Shown: positions 47,003-57,872 of the stretch, in pieces
Numbering within the stretch: the first letter of the stretch is position 1
Layout of the letters: the number at the start of each line of letters is the position of its first letter
DNA from: Orbilia blumenaviensis
Lineage: Eukaryota; Ascomycota; Orbiliomycetes; Orbiliales; Orbiliaceae
Assembly: GCA_036872755.1 (NCBI GenBank)
Contig: JAVHNS010000005.1
Location: 248,001-312,000 of the forward strand
DNA: 64,000 nt
Direction of reading: 5' to 3'
The notes under the pieces: model-generated
Database searches by the model: none
What the model was told of the DNA's origin: nothing
What the model saw: the letters and a program-made list of their open reading frames with translations, nothing else
Position numbers and translations under genes: made by a program

Positions 47003-50000
47003 GTCTTAGACTTGGGATCGAAGATCACTGATATGGTTTCTTCTTCGACAAGTAACTATGATGTCGTTTTTGAATGCAAGGTACACTCCTTTAGCCAATG
47101 GAGTCTTCCTAAAGAGAACTGGACCACAAGCTGTCTTGTATAGGACGACTTGTATTGGATGGCCGAGTTAGGAGGGCACTAAGGGTAAACCTTCTTCCTA
47201 ATCCTAATGCATAGAAACGTTGAGCCGTGTTAGCCATTCGTCATCCCGTACCCCTTCTTTACTATTTGGTCTTAACAGATATATGTGTGGGAGTAATCCA
47301 AATGTCATCCGCTCGCGATCGTGCAGATATTTGGCCAACGGGCGTAACGCTGGGTAGCCAGATCTACACATCTGAAACGGGCTTCATTCGCCACCCGTCG
47401 ATGTGGGTTGTAGATGGGATCTTTGAAAGGAAAGAGAAAGAACTACCGAAATGCATGGGGGGGATATGTCATGGGCTTTTTATTTATTCATGATGTAATG
47501 CCCCATGCGATTCTCAGGCTAGTATCGCATGGGCATGGAACGACTTTGGACCATGTTGTTTCGTTCATGCCGGCTACTTTTCCTTCGCTTCGTCGCACAA
47601 ACGTCGACGGCACCGACAAGGAACAGGATGCATGTCTCTCGCCCGATCAGGGAACAGGGTTGTACAGCTTCCGCGCAGAACGGGCAAATTCGCGAAAATG
47701 CTCCCGCTCTTGCTTCTGATGTAATCTTCGTTTCGGATAAAAGCAGCTGCAGGAACGGATTCGAAGAACCAGCAAGATACGGATAAAACCAAAAAGAAGA
47801 TAAAAAAAACTTCGTACCTTAAATGCAGGCTGTGATTTCTATGACAAATTATCCACCCACACGTGATATAATATCTTTTGAATTGATATCTAGACGCCGG
47901 TGTGGTCAAAGCTTCCGCTTGCCTGTGGGTCGGACTTTGCAGGTCCGAATGCAGGTACCAGTGGAGTTGTTTCACAAATAGGCAAACTTTTGACAAGTAC
48001 TTTGACAGACAGCCTTTGGTGCGCCGATATTCGGTAACTTTTGGGAAGAATGTTGCAATCTAATCAGATAAACACTTTGGGTATATTGATATCGACGTCC
48101 GTTTCTTTTGAGTACTGTTGCGAATACTAGGCCGTTAGCAGTAAAGGGAATGACTGTCGTGAGGCGAGAACTGCAAAATATGAATAATAGCTATCGATGC
48201 TTGAATTTGAACTAAAGGAGAGACTAGATCGATCTTGACGTTGTGTAAAAAAATAATGAGAGGAGGTCGTGAGCCTGAGGGATGAAGAAAACTGGGATTT
48301 CCGGGGAGGGTCGAGAGATTAATATATTCCTTCTATTAGGCCCTACTCCCAAAAAAAGTCCGAGTCACAACCACCATCTCGAGAGACAGGCAAGCTTCTC
48401 TGATAGGCGTGCTTCTGGCCTAGTTGCGCGGCTTCGGGAACCTGAACACACCTGTTTTGCCCTCCTCTCTTTCGAATTTCTGTACCTTGCAGACCGAATT
48501 TGGTGCATCTTGGCTTCAAACAGTGAAGCCTCCATCTTTTCCTTTGTTTTTTTCCCTCTTTCTAAGCCTACCAGTGAACCAACTGCAACAAGGGCTTTCC
48601 ACCCAGATCTGCGTTAACATTGGCCAGTATAGACCCACAGGATGCCTCAGTTTGGTGTTGGGTTACAGGGTCGAATTTCGAGACTTCTGAGGAATGGTTA
48701 GATGACACTCATCCTCGAGAAATTAGCAAATTTTTGGTTTTAACGTAGGGGCTTTTGTTGAAGCCTGTTCTTCAGCTTTTCGATTTATCTTCGTCTGCAA
48801 GTATCATGTGTGCAATAGGTGCCTACGGCCTCCTGTGAATATAATCAATCAGAATTAGACCAGTCTACCTCCTGTGCTTTCTTCGTCATGAGCTTGAGGA
48901 TCATGGTGAAACTTAGCCATGGGGAATGTGCCCTCCTCGATCTAGCTTTCCCAAAGATGTCCTCGATGCGCGATGCAATGGTGGGGGAATCGATTCTGGA
49001 ATTCCAGGAAACCAGAGTGTGCCTCGCTTGGCTAGGGTCCCTGATCTCAAATGAACCAGCTCGGTTCTGCAACAACATAGTTTCCCGACCCCTGTTCTCG
49101 CCGGACTTCAAAGGTGAAGGGTTAGAACCAGCCCGAAGGTCGCCCCACCTATTGCTCCCTCAATGGCTGGACTACCCCTAGCTCCGGGACACGGAACAAC
49201 ACCGCAGTACCATTTTTGGGGGGAAGTTCTAATTGCAGCTAGATCAGCATATGGTGAAGGAAAATTAATGGACGCCTTCGAATTCACACAAAATAGGGTT
49301 GTGGGTTCGCAAAATGATTCTAGGCACAATAGCAATAGAAACTGGCGATCAAATATTTCTCGCTTGGTTGTTATCAAGCCCGCCGCATATTTTCAATTAT
49401 CTCGGCTTTTGGGAGAATTCTGGCGGCGACTAGGCGGGCATTCCTCCAATAGAAGAATGTTAGGTGCAATTTCATCGCAAACACCTTGGGAAGGGGGGAG
49501 GGTTTTTTTTTTTTTTGGTGTCGTTGCTTTGACAGCTTGATACCAACGATAACCCTAAATTGTATCCGTATCGATCCTGTGTCTTCCATTTTTTTCTTTA
49601 CCCGGAGGCATTTGGTGTGGTTCGGCCGGCGAGAACTCTCGGCCAGTGATGACGGGATATCCAATTCAGGGAGGATGGCATCGCCTCACGGCCATACGTT
49701 TGACGCCGTTGGATGAGTGCACCAGACGCTGATTCGTCTAGCAGAGACATGTATCCCACATCACCGTATCGACAAACACGGCTCGAAAGGATAAGGTGTG
49801 GGGTTGGCTGTTTGGCCTTAACTTCAATATAACTATACATATGTAAATCGAATTGATGCTTTCCGTGTGCAACCATCGTCGTTCCGCTCCTCCATCACCA
49901 AGAAAACTGTTACACCGGCCAGAGGCCTAACCTTATTTGGACACAGAAGTCGAATTTGTTTGGTCGGCTTTGTCAGGCATACAGGGAAATCCCGCCAAAA

Positions 50001-50260
50001 GGCCAAGGCTCCAATGATGGCTTGGTCCTGCAGAATCAACTAATTCATTCAGCTCCGTTGCATTGTATCGTATCATATCATTTTTTGTCAGCCAGGACTG
50101 CAGTGTTCCACCCTTTAGTTCAAAGCCCTCGACACTCGAAGCGATCTCCCAGATCGGGACAGGTCGATTTCAGATTCCATCGGCAATCCTGACAAGCTGC
50201 AACATTTTTTCCCCCACCCCACGGTAGATCAAGGCTTGCAGGCGTGCATACGCCTCGCCA
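47003..50260. other. 3.3 kb region upstream of the homeobox gene
   Basis: It lies between two divergent genes. I find only short frames on both strands (the longest is about 140 codons) with no domain, and T-rich runs at 49503-49516. It may hold a long promoter, an upstream leader with introns, or a non-coding transcript; the sequence does not decide. Confidence 0.4.
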
Positions 50261-50890
50261 ATGGCCCAAGCGAATGGGCAATTCGCGGACTCTAACCCGA
50301 GAACCGAAGGGGCTGCATACCAGAATGAGCTGGAGCGGTTGACCCGTTCGATATGGAGCCTCGAGGAGCCCATAGAAAGCAGTACCCGATGCGTTAGAGA
50401 ATTGAGATCAAGGTATTGAATGATGTCGCACTGCGGTATAATGCTAAATATATTTAGCTAATGCTGTGTCGATCGCATTCAACATTGTTTGCAATGCGTA
50501 TATGCAAGCGCAGGTGGCTGATCTTGAAACTGCTTTAGACCACACGTGCTGTCTGACGAAGAGCAGGAGAACTTGATATCAGAAGAGATGCTGCTTCAGA
50601 AATTGGAGGTCGACTTGCAGATGTTGTGGGAGCAAAGGGATAATCTGAAATCGAGCCCAGCCGGATTAAGAGCACAGGAGATAGCGAATCTGCAGCAGGA
50701 AATTGAAAGATCAATTAAGCCGTTCTCGCCTGAAGAACTAGCAGAACAGGCCAAGTCGTTTCGCCAGAAGGCAGAGCAGCAACGTAGGGAGCGGGATATC
50801 AGCAATCTCGTCTGGGGTGGCAGTGTCGCCATTATGATGCTGGTCCCTGCGGTTGCAGCCGTGCTATGGATCAAATATTGCAAACCTTAG
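50261..50890 (+). CDS. Small coiled-coil protein with C-terminal membrane anchor
   Basis: Two exons, 50261-50412 and 50539-50890, give 167 residues. The second exon has no in-frame ATG near its beginning, and joining it to the upstream ATG frame (donor GTATTG, acceptor TTTAG) restores one reading frame: ELRSRPHVLSDEEQENLISE at the junction. Most of the chain is helical and charged (EEMLLQKLEVDLQMLWEQRD, then LRAQEIANLQQEIERSIKPF). Near the end is one hydrophobic helix (NLVWGGSVAIMMLVPAVAAV) followed by only LWIKYCKP. That is the layout of a tail-anchored membrane protein, for instance a tether or SNARE-like accessory. I do not recognise a family. The alternative acceptor CGCAG would give a stop. 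Confidence 0.6.
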
Positions 50891-51472
50891 AGCTCCCGGA
50901 TATACATTTGCATTGATGCTAGATACTTAAGCAGTTAGGTACCCAAGTACTTAGTAATTAGTGAGGTAGTTAGTGGGCCAGGTTTGCTAGTCAATTCTGC
51001 ATATAAGAGAGCTCCGGACCGTCGTTTCAGAAATCGGGGAAATATCGCGATATCGATGCGCACATTAAAATATACTTACTTACCTAGTCTAGGTACCTAA
51101 GTACTTAACTAGTATAGTATGTGGTAGATGTTAATATCAAGATGGCATGCCGCAATATAAGCGATGCCCCCAATATGGCCCGTAGCCCCACCAGGGCGCC
51201 TGCAAGTTGTTTGTGTCGACCAAACCCGAATGCGTTGCAGGAGGTCTGCAGCCAGTCGTTAGCGAGATGGTAGGGCCTTGGCGTGCGCTTTGGCCTAACA
51301 CGAACCTCCAATAAGTTTTTTTTTTTTTTTTTTAGTCGCAGAAAAAAAAAAATAGCTACTGCGGCATCCAAATATTCATCATCGTCAAAGCAATCAAGCA
51401 GAAGAAACCCACAACTTCTAGCTTCCGCCCAATCAGTAAAACTCTCGGACACCCAATCGCTACCGCTTAACC
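50891..51472. other. Intergenic region and NUG1 5' leader
   Basis: About 580 bases. It holds several AAGTACTT and GGTACCTAAGTACTT strings (50936-50955 and 51090-51107), and a T18 run followed after eight bases by an A11 run (51316-51352) that could form a hairpin in the NUG1 leader. Confidence 0.5.
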
Positions 51473-53194
51473 ATGGTTCGCCCAAGTAAGTTTCCATTGT
51501 CTCACTCTAGATTTAGGATCACGGCCAAATCAGACCAGATCAGTCGCAGGCTAACCAGTCGACGTCTTTTTCCCCGCAGAGAAACAGAGTAAGCGGGTAT
51601 CAGTCCGCCTAAGGCACAAGATCGAGAAGAAAGTCGCAGCTAAGGGAAGAAAAGATCGAAAGGCAGCGAAGAAGGACCCCACATGGAAGAGCCGACTAAA
51701 GAAGGACCCTGGGATTCCGAATATGTTCCCATACAAGGAGCAGATGCTGGAGGAGATAGAGGAGGGTAGACGACAGAAGGAAGAAGAGAAGCTAAAGAAA
51801 AGAGAGGCCGCTAAGCTAAAGACCACTAAGTCGGCAGAGGCTGAGAAGAACGGGTCTGATGCCGATGAGATGGTGGACGTTGAAGAGGATTCTGAAGAAG
51901 AAGAAAGTGAACTCGAGGAAATGGATGAGGAGGAAGATGTCGGCCAGGTATTGTCGCACAGAATTCATATGCTATATCACATACTAATAACTTCAAATAG
52001 TCCAATGGAAATGCCATGGCCGCTTTATTGGCATCAGCGAGGGCTAGAGCCAGACAATTCGAGGGCGCCGACGGAGATTCTGACGATGCTATGGAAGAAG
52101 ATGACGACAACGATGGTCCTTCACGCTCTATACCATCAGCCATAACCTCTAACCGACCGGACTCCTCCCTCAAATCCTTCTCGAAACATTTCCAGACTGT
52201 TCTGTCTTCAGCCGACGTTCTACTTTATGTTTTAGATGCCAGAGACCCAATTGGAACAAGGTCGTTGGCGATCGAACAGCAAATCCGCGCGGACTCTCTA
52301 GGCTCCAAGCGACTCATCCTTCTTTTGAATAAAATCGATTTGGTTCCGACACAGGTCCTAAAGGACTGGCTGGTACACTTAAGGAGATACTTCCCAACCC
52401 TTCCAATCAAAGCAAGCAAGCCTGCTACAGGTGCCCACACATTCGACCACAAGGACCTTACAACTGCTTCTACAGCAAGGACCGTCGTCAACGCCCTTAA
52501 GTCCTATGCTAAGTTGAAGCAGCTGAAGCGGGCCATTACCGTGGGAGTCGTAGGATACCCCAATGTTGGAAAATCATCTGTGATCAATGCGATTCTGTCG
52601 AGAGGTAGTTCCGCTCAGACAGCTTGTCCTGTTGGCGCAGAGGCTGGTGTCACAACTTCTGTTCGTGAGGTCAAGCTTGATTCAAAGCTTAAACTTCTGG
52701 ACTCGCCAGGTATCGTTTTCCCTGGAAAGGAAATCGACGCTGCTGCCTTGACATTATTAAATGCACTACCACCAAAGCAGATGCCAGAGACTACCGTTCC
52801 CGCAGTAACTCTGCTCCTCTCGAGACTTGCCGACAAGCCAGGCCAACTTGAACACTTGACACAGCTTTACCAACTCCCGCCACTGATTACTGGAATTTCA
52901 CAAAAGGATCTCACAATGGACTTTTTGATCCACGTTGCGAGAAAGAAGGGTAGATTGGGCAAGGGTGGTGTCCCCAACATCGAGAGCGCTGCCAAAGCAG
53001 TAGTCACAGACTGGAGAGACGGAAGGATCATCGGCTGGATCGAAGCACCCCAACTAGAAGTCGAGACAAACGGCAGCACCGACGCCGTCGCTTCCGATGG
53101 AAAACTCAAGGACTCAAAAGAGATCGTAACACAATGGGCAGAAGAATTCAAGATCGAAGGGCTCTGGGGAAACGATGCAGATGTTATGGAGTAG
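51473..53194 (+). CDS. NUG1: Nucleolar circularly permuted GTPase NUG1 (GNL3 family)
   Basis: Three exons, 51473-51485, 51580-51947 and 52001-53194, give 524 residues, close to yeast Nug1. The basic N-terminus (KKQSKRVSVRLRHKIEKKVA) and a charged coiled coil to residue 165 are followed by a GTPase domain whose motifs run in permuted order: G4 NKID (237-240), G1 GYPNVGKSS (312-320), G3 DSPG (361-364). This order is diagnostic of the YlqF/YawG type. It should act in nucleolar assembly and nuclear export of the 60S ribosomal subunit. The C-terminus carries FLIHVARKKGRLGKGGVPNI, shared by family members. The first exon encodes only four residues plus one base; all phases agree. Confidence 0.95.
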
Positions 53195-53663
53195 GCCTCC
53201 AAAACTTAATCAAACAAAACCTGTATGCATGCACCCCGTACCTTACAAAAACGGTTTTGATGTTATACCCGGCGTTGAATGGGAGAGTTGGCAGGGATGT
53301 TTACAAAAAAGTAGTACCATTTTGGAATGATTTCGACGACGCCTCCTTTTTTCATTGTTTTCGCACTTTTAGCCGTAAATCTATAGTATCTTGTACATTA
53401 GAATAGAATACGATATGGTCACGTCAAAGATCCAGTCTCGTAGCCAGAAGTCCCTTTCATGTACTTTTTACATGTGTTGTTTCCCTACACAATGCAACAT
53501 TGTCTGCCAATTATAAGATCGGAATCATTGAAGTCATTCGTTCCATCTCCCTTCTCACCACCATCCTCACCACATTATGCATATCCAACATCATGAATAT
53601 GCAAGAAATTACATGATACCACAATCTACCACCACCTCAAAAGCACATACCTAATTTAAAAAG
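53195..53663. other. Intergenic region
   Basis: About 470 bases. The last 130 are pyrimidine-rich and precede the ATG of the IMPACT-family gene. Nothing else seen. Confidence 0.4.
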
Positions 53664-54485
53664 ATGCCGCCTAAACGTCCTCATTCCCCAACTCCCCTCG
53701 CATCCTCCGCCCTCTACGTCTCGAAGCAAATTGAAGACCGCGCCTCAACCTTCGTCGCCTACTTCTCTCCAACAGCACCGCAACGCCAACTCCAATCCCA
53801 TCCAGACCTCACCACCGCCTCTCACCGCATCTTAGCATGGCGTAAAACCTCTTCTCAAAAGACACTTACTGGGTTTCCAGCTTATAATACGGGATCGGAT
53901 GATGATGGAGAGAATTATGCGGGTAAGAAGCTGTTAAAGGTTTTGGATGATTATAAGGTTGAAGGTAGCATTGTGGTTGCGAGGTGGTATGGTGGACAGT
54001 TATTGGGGCCTGTGAGGTTTCAGCATATTGAGAATGTTGCGAAGGAGGCTATTAGAGCTTTTCTTGCTGATAAGGATTCTGCTGCTGCGACGGCAGCAGT
54101 GGGTGGTGAGTCAGCGAAAAAGGCTAAGGTTTCGGAGAAGGAACAGGAAGAGGAGGATGAGAAACTGAAAACGGAATTGGTAGAGGAGCTGAAGAATCGA
54201 GACGGGAGTATAGTGGTGCTGAGAAATTTGTTGGATGATAAAATGGGAAAGAAGAAGGATGATGAAGAGAAGACAGACGCTGGAGAAGGGACGAGTCAGC
54301 CAAAAGTCACAAAAGCAGTAGATTACGAAAGTATGCCGTTAGTGAGGCTGAGACAGTTGGACAAGGCGAGGGACAATACGATCTCATTTCTGCTAAAGAA
54401 GATAGACGAAGTCGAAGAAGCTCAGAACAAGCTAGTCAGCAGTCCACAAAATAAAGACGATAATACAGACGTTTCGAAAACTTAA
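53664..54485 (+). CDS. IMPACT-family (UPF0029) protein
   Basis: Single exon, 273 residues. The IMPACT domain covers about residues 18-135: KQIEDRASTFVAYFSPTAPQ, the signature YNTGSDDDGENYAGKKLLKV, and GSIVVARWYGGQLLGPVRFQ followed by HIENVAKEAI. The rest is a charged coiled coil (KAKVSEKEQEEEDEKLKTEL). Unlike yeast Yih1 and mammalian IMPACT, it has no RWD domain before the IMPACT domain, so binding to Gcn1 cannot be assumed. The GYNT/GDDGEP-like motif is close to that of bacterial YigZ proteins. Its biochemical role is unknown. Confidence 0.87.
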   Translation: MPPKRPHSPTPLASSALYVSKQIEDRASTFVAYFSPTAPQRQLQSHPDLTTASHRILAWRKTSSQKTLTGFPAYNTGSDDDGENYAGKKLLKVLDDYKVEGSIVVARWYGGQLLGPVRFQHIENVAKEAIRAFLADKDSAAATAAVGGESAKKAKVSEKEQEEEDEKLKTELVEELKNRDGSIVVLRNLLDDKMGKKKDDEEKTDAGEGTSQPKVTKAVDYESMPLVRLRQLDKARDNTISFLLKKIDEVEEAQNKLVSSPQNKDDNTDVSKT

Positions 54486-54832
54486 AACATTAAGAATACC
54501 AGCTTTTGAGAGGAGAGGAAAAGAATATTATTTAGTAATGATGTGAAAACCCTTTATTCTCGGAAAGGAACCTTCATGAAGGAAAAGAAAACGGTTCAAG
54601 GAGCAAAGAATCTGATAATATTACAATCACACACGCGGAAGGGAGATCCCTTTTTATAGAAACCTCCAGGCCCGCCGGGAAGTAACCATTATCTAAATCC
54701 CTTATCTAAACAAATTGTAGGAAATTGGTTATAAGAGAAAAACCAAAGGGGAAGAGAAGCCAAAGTCTAAGAATGGAAGTATGACAAGGAGGAAAGGGAC
54801 CGTGAGGAAAACAATGATAATCTCAAGCTCGA
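54486..54832. other. Convergent 3' intergenic region
   Basis: About 350 bases between converging genes, purine-rich on the plus strand (AAGGAAAAGAAAACGG). No coding signal. Confidence 0.4.
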
Positions 54833-56272
54833 TTAGTAGTGGAAATGTTGTTCCCACGGCTTATCTTGCTTCGTGCAGATGCAACAAAGATCTATCTTGA
54901 ACCCTCTCGGGTGCCTCTTGCGACACATCCCACCTTCCAACGACATCCCCTGGAAATGATTGCACAATCGCTGTTTCGGCTTTGTGAGATCTTTAACCTT
55001 GCGAATGGTATGAGGTTCATTCGTGAGAAGAAATGTCGGACGGGGAAGGCGCTTCACAGCAATCTGAGCAAGAGTAGCAGCCTCTTCGTTGTGATTTGGC
55101 TCGATGAAGAGGAAATGGAATGTTTTATTGGCCGCCTTCATGGCGTGCGTCATTTCGACCCAGAGGTCTTTAGCACGTTGTTCCATTTTAAGCTTCTTCA
55201 CCCAGAGGGTATTTCCTCCATGTGCCACCCATTCATCAGCCCAGTCGACAACGTGGCGAGAAGAGCAATAGAACACGACATCTGTGAAGTCAAAAGCACT
55301 ATAACAGTAGATGCTAATGTCTCTGATAGCATACATCGCCTGCAAAGTTCCACGCAATTGAAGGACAAAATCAGCCTGTGGTTTGTCGAAATCCATAGTG
55401 CCACATTTATTGAACACACAGTCGTCACCAAACCAAACCCCATATCCGAATTCGTAGATTATTCCTCTTTTGTGGGGCCTTGGATTGGCGACGTCCGCGT
55501 AAACTTCGAGGGCGATATTCCCAGTATCTGGCATGATGCGAGTGTTGATGACGGCGTTTCCTGGTTTACATCTTATGGTCTTCGGTCCCCAGGTGTATTC
55601 GAGGGGAATTGTAACGCCATTGAACAAGGGTCCCGTGAGGAGCAAATCGGGAATTGGTCCAGAGTTGCTGGTACGATGCATGGGAAGCATGTCAACAACT
55701 AGGAATGAAATTCGGAGCGGGATGCCACCGATGATGAGGGGAATCTCGGTGAGACCCCAGACACGGAGTCTGGTAGTGCCATTTCTGGATCTTCGGAAGA
55801 TGATTTCAACCCCATCACGTGGACTGCTGTCCTTGTCGGGATTGTGAATTGGGATAATAGATGCAGGTTTATATTGGTCAATCTCTGGGAAATAGATAGA
55901 TTGACCATTCAACCATGGCAAGGTTCGTCCATGGATCTTCTGTCGGAAAAAGTTCCAGGTGACAAGAGATATAGGACTGACGTGAATCATCTGGAAGACA
56001 ACTTGAGTCTCATCTGGGAGATGGGCAATGAACCTAGATTCCGGGATTTCCATCCATGCCCCCATTAGTACCGTCATAAAGACCCCACACGCGCTTGCTA
56101 AAGAAGCTAGGGATGAGATATCAGCCACTTACGTATTATCACCAACAACCTCTGAGTTGATAGGTTCACATTCTTTTGGGTTGATGAAAAGCTCGCTCTT
56201 TCTATTGAGCATTTCCTTCGCGAAATCCGCAGGGTGCGATTGGGGCAATCGAGGTTTGAAGCCGTAGTCCAT
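54833..56272 (-). CDS. RNase H-like fold protein lacking most catalytic acids
   Basis: Two exons, 56272-56133 and 56033-54833, give 446 residues. The intron has donor GTAAGT, branch GTACTAAT and acceptor TCTAG; this was the only acceptor I tried that kept the frame. Residues about 205-375 follow the RNase H layout: ALEVYADVANP for strand 1, GYGVWFG for strand 2, KPQADFVLQLRGTLQAMYAI where TNNRAELLAVLEAL is expected, DVVFYCSSRHVVDWADEW for the DS/KYV segment, KAKDLWVEM-like text and PNHNEEAATLAQIAVKR for the last helix. The first Asp (227) remains, but the expected Glu, second Asp and last Asp are replaced (Leu/Gln near 272, Ser 304-305, Ala 366). It is therefore probably not a nuclease. The C-terminus has a Cys/His cluster (404-433) that might bind metal. 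Confidence 0.72.
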
Positions 56273-56828
56273 CTTGTTGATATTGATACGTGATGTCTGC
56301 TGGCTACAACGGGATAAATGGTGGTAGCAAGGAGTGAATAGTTCAATTAGTTAGTTATTGGAATTGAAGAAAAACGAGAGGAAGGAGAAGGAGGATGATG
56401 TCGATGGGCGTCGATGATGTTTACAGGTTTTTATTTAAGCAGCTACAGGTCGTCTTGATACCTCAGCCGTGGTTGACTACATCTGGTCATACCGTCGAGG
56501 GCCCCCATAGACAACACATTTTCCATCAAAATTACAACAAAGCGTTCGCAAGATGCTTCAAAAAGGTGAGAGTCGGCGTTACACAGAACAACCTTTATAT
56601 TCAATTCTCTGACGACTTGATAGGACAAAATGATATCGATGTAATAAAGATAAGAAAAAGACATGGAAGTCCCAATAATACCAGCCCAAGAACTCCAGTC
56701 TCCAAAATAGCAAACGCAAAGAAACAACATCAAAGCAATCAATGTATCTACAGAATATAATACTACATCCTCGAGCCCCCCACCTTAAGACTTACTCATC
56801 TCCCCTTACTTACTAAAGTACTAAAGTA
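56273..56828. other. Intergenic region
   Basis: About 560 bases between two minus-strand genes. It contains AAGTACTAAAGTACTAAAT near 56813-56833. Short frames at 56395-56760 show no domain. Confidence 0.4.
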
Positions 56829-57872
56829 CTAAATAGACTTCTCTTCCCCCGTTTTATCGACGGCATCGTCAACATCCTCCGAGTCCTCAATATCCTTTGA
56901 ATCTTCCATCTCTTCCTCCTCTTCTCCCCCAATTTCCTTTACAACAGCTGCCACAACAGCCGCGTCAAGTTCTACACTCGCCAAAAACGGTATTGGTGTA
57001 CCCCTCCTCCCTTCAACCGGCTGGGTATGCCCCCTCTCATCGTGAGTATAAGACATAGCACACTCACTACAAGGATCCTCCAGATCCGGCAGGACACCCA
57101 CACTCTGCCCCCTCGACCGGCTCAGTTTACTCCTCCTCCTAACCTCCTCATCAAGTTCTCTAACCTCCTTCTCAATATCCGCCTCAGACATACGACCGCT
57201 AAGTCTTGTACAAAACTTCCTTCGTGCGAAGCTAATAGGCTTCGGCGGCTCGTAGTATACTTCATTCCTGTTATCACCGTTGGCATGCGGTGGGGACGGT
57301 GTCTCAGTTCGATGTTTGAGCATCTCCAACCAACTTGATGCTGTTGGTGGACGGGTCGTTGATCCTCGAAGGGTTAAATCCGTGCTTGAGGATGAAGTAG
57401 ATGGGCTGGAGAGTTCGTCAATGACCTTTTTGGTCTGACGTCTTCGTTTGAGGTAGACAAATAAGCCGATAGGGAGGAATAGTCCTAGAACGGCAAGCGA
57501 TACGAAAAATGCAACTTCGGCAGGTAGCCCCCAACCAAGAATACCATTCGACCCGTGTGGTGATGATGATGCAGATGGCGGTGTGCTTGTGGGGACTGAT
57601 GTGGGTGGTGTGTCAGTCGCCATTGCTGGAATTGTGAGGTACTCCGACTTTGCCGGAATAGGTTCTTTGATCGAGCCCGCTCTTATAAGAGTAGTCAAGG
57701 GTGGTGGTGATAGTAATGTACTATGCTGTATTCGAATAGATGATGATAACGTAGGTTTTATCGAAGCGTCCGAGCCAAAGAAGTCCGGATCTATAGCTGC
57801 GCCCTGTGGGGTCGTCGAGGCGTGATGGAGTACGGGTGCAAAATGGGGCACTGAAGGTACACTCGTATGCAT
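56829..57872 (-). CDS. Single-pass membrane protein of unknown function
   Basis: Single exon, 347 residues. A Ser/Thr/Pro-rich N-terminal part (residues 1-110, for example TPPTSVPTSTPPSASSSPHG) looks like a glycosylated outer segment. It is followed by one membrane helix (LPAEVAFFVSLAVLGLFLPIGLF, about 116-138), then the stop-transfer YLKRRRQTKK, and a charged inner part with a coiled-coil stretch (MSEADIEKEVRELDEEVRRR). A run of Glu precedes the C-terminus. There is no obvious signal peptide, so topology is uncertain. The layout resembles fungal cell-surface sensors, but no Cys-rich WSC domain or other known sensor domain is present. Confidence 0.7.
   Translation of the reverse strand: MHTSVPSVPHFAPVLHHASTTPQGAAIDPDFFGSDASIKPTLSSSIRIQHSTLLSPPPLTTLIRAGSIKEPIPAKSEYLTIPAMATDTPPTSVPTSTPPSASSSPHGSNGILGWGLPAEVAFFVSLAVLGLFLPIGLFVYLKRRRQTKKVIDELSSPSTSSSSTDLTLRGSTTRPPTASSWLEMLKHRTETPSPPHANGDNRNEVYYEPPKPISFARRKFCTRLSGRMSEADIEKEVRELDEEVRRRSKLSRSRGQSVGVLPDLEDPCSECAMSYTHDERGHTQPVEGRRGTPIPFLASVELDAAVVAAVVKEIGGEEEEEMEDSKDIEDSEDVDDAVDKTGEEKSI

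Noticed and set aside
33336..53194. A co-regulated gene cluster or biosynthetic cluster
   Set aside because: Neighbouring genes serve unrelated housekeeping functions, sit on mixed strands, and include no backbone synthase, transporter or tailoring enzymes.
54839..55702. A 287-codon plus-strand frame
   Set aside because: It is antisense to the RNase H-like gene, whose spliced product has consistent phases and family-like segments. The plus-strand frame shows no domain and starts at the very end of the other gene.
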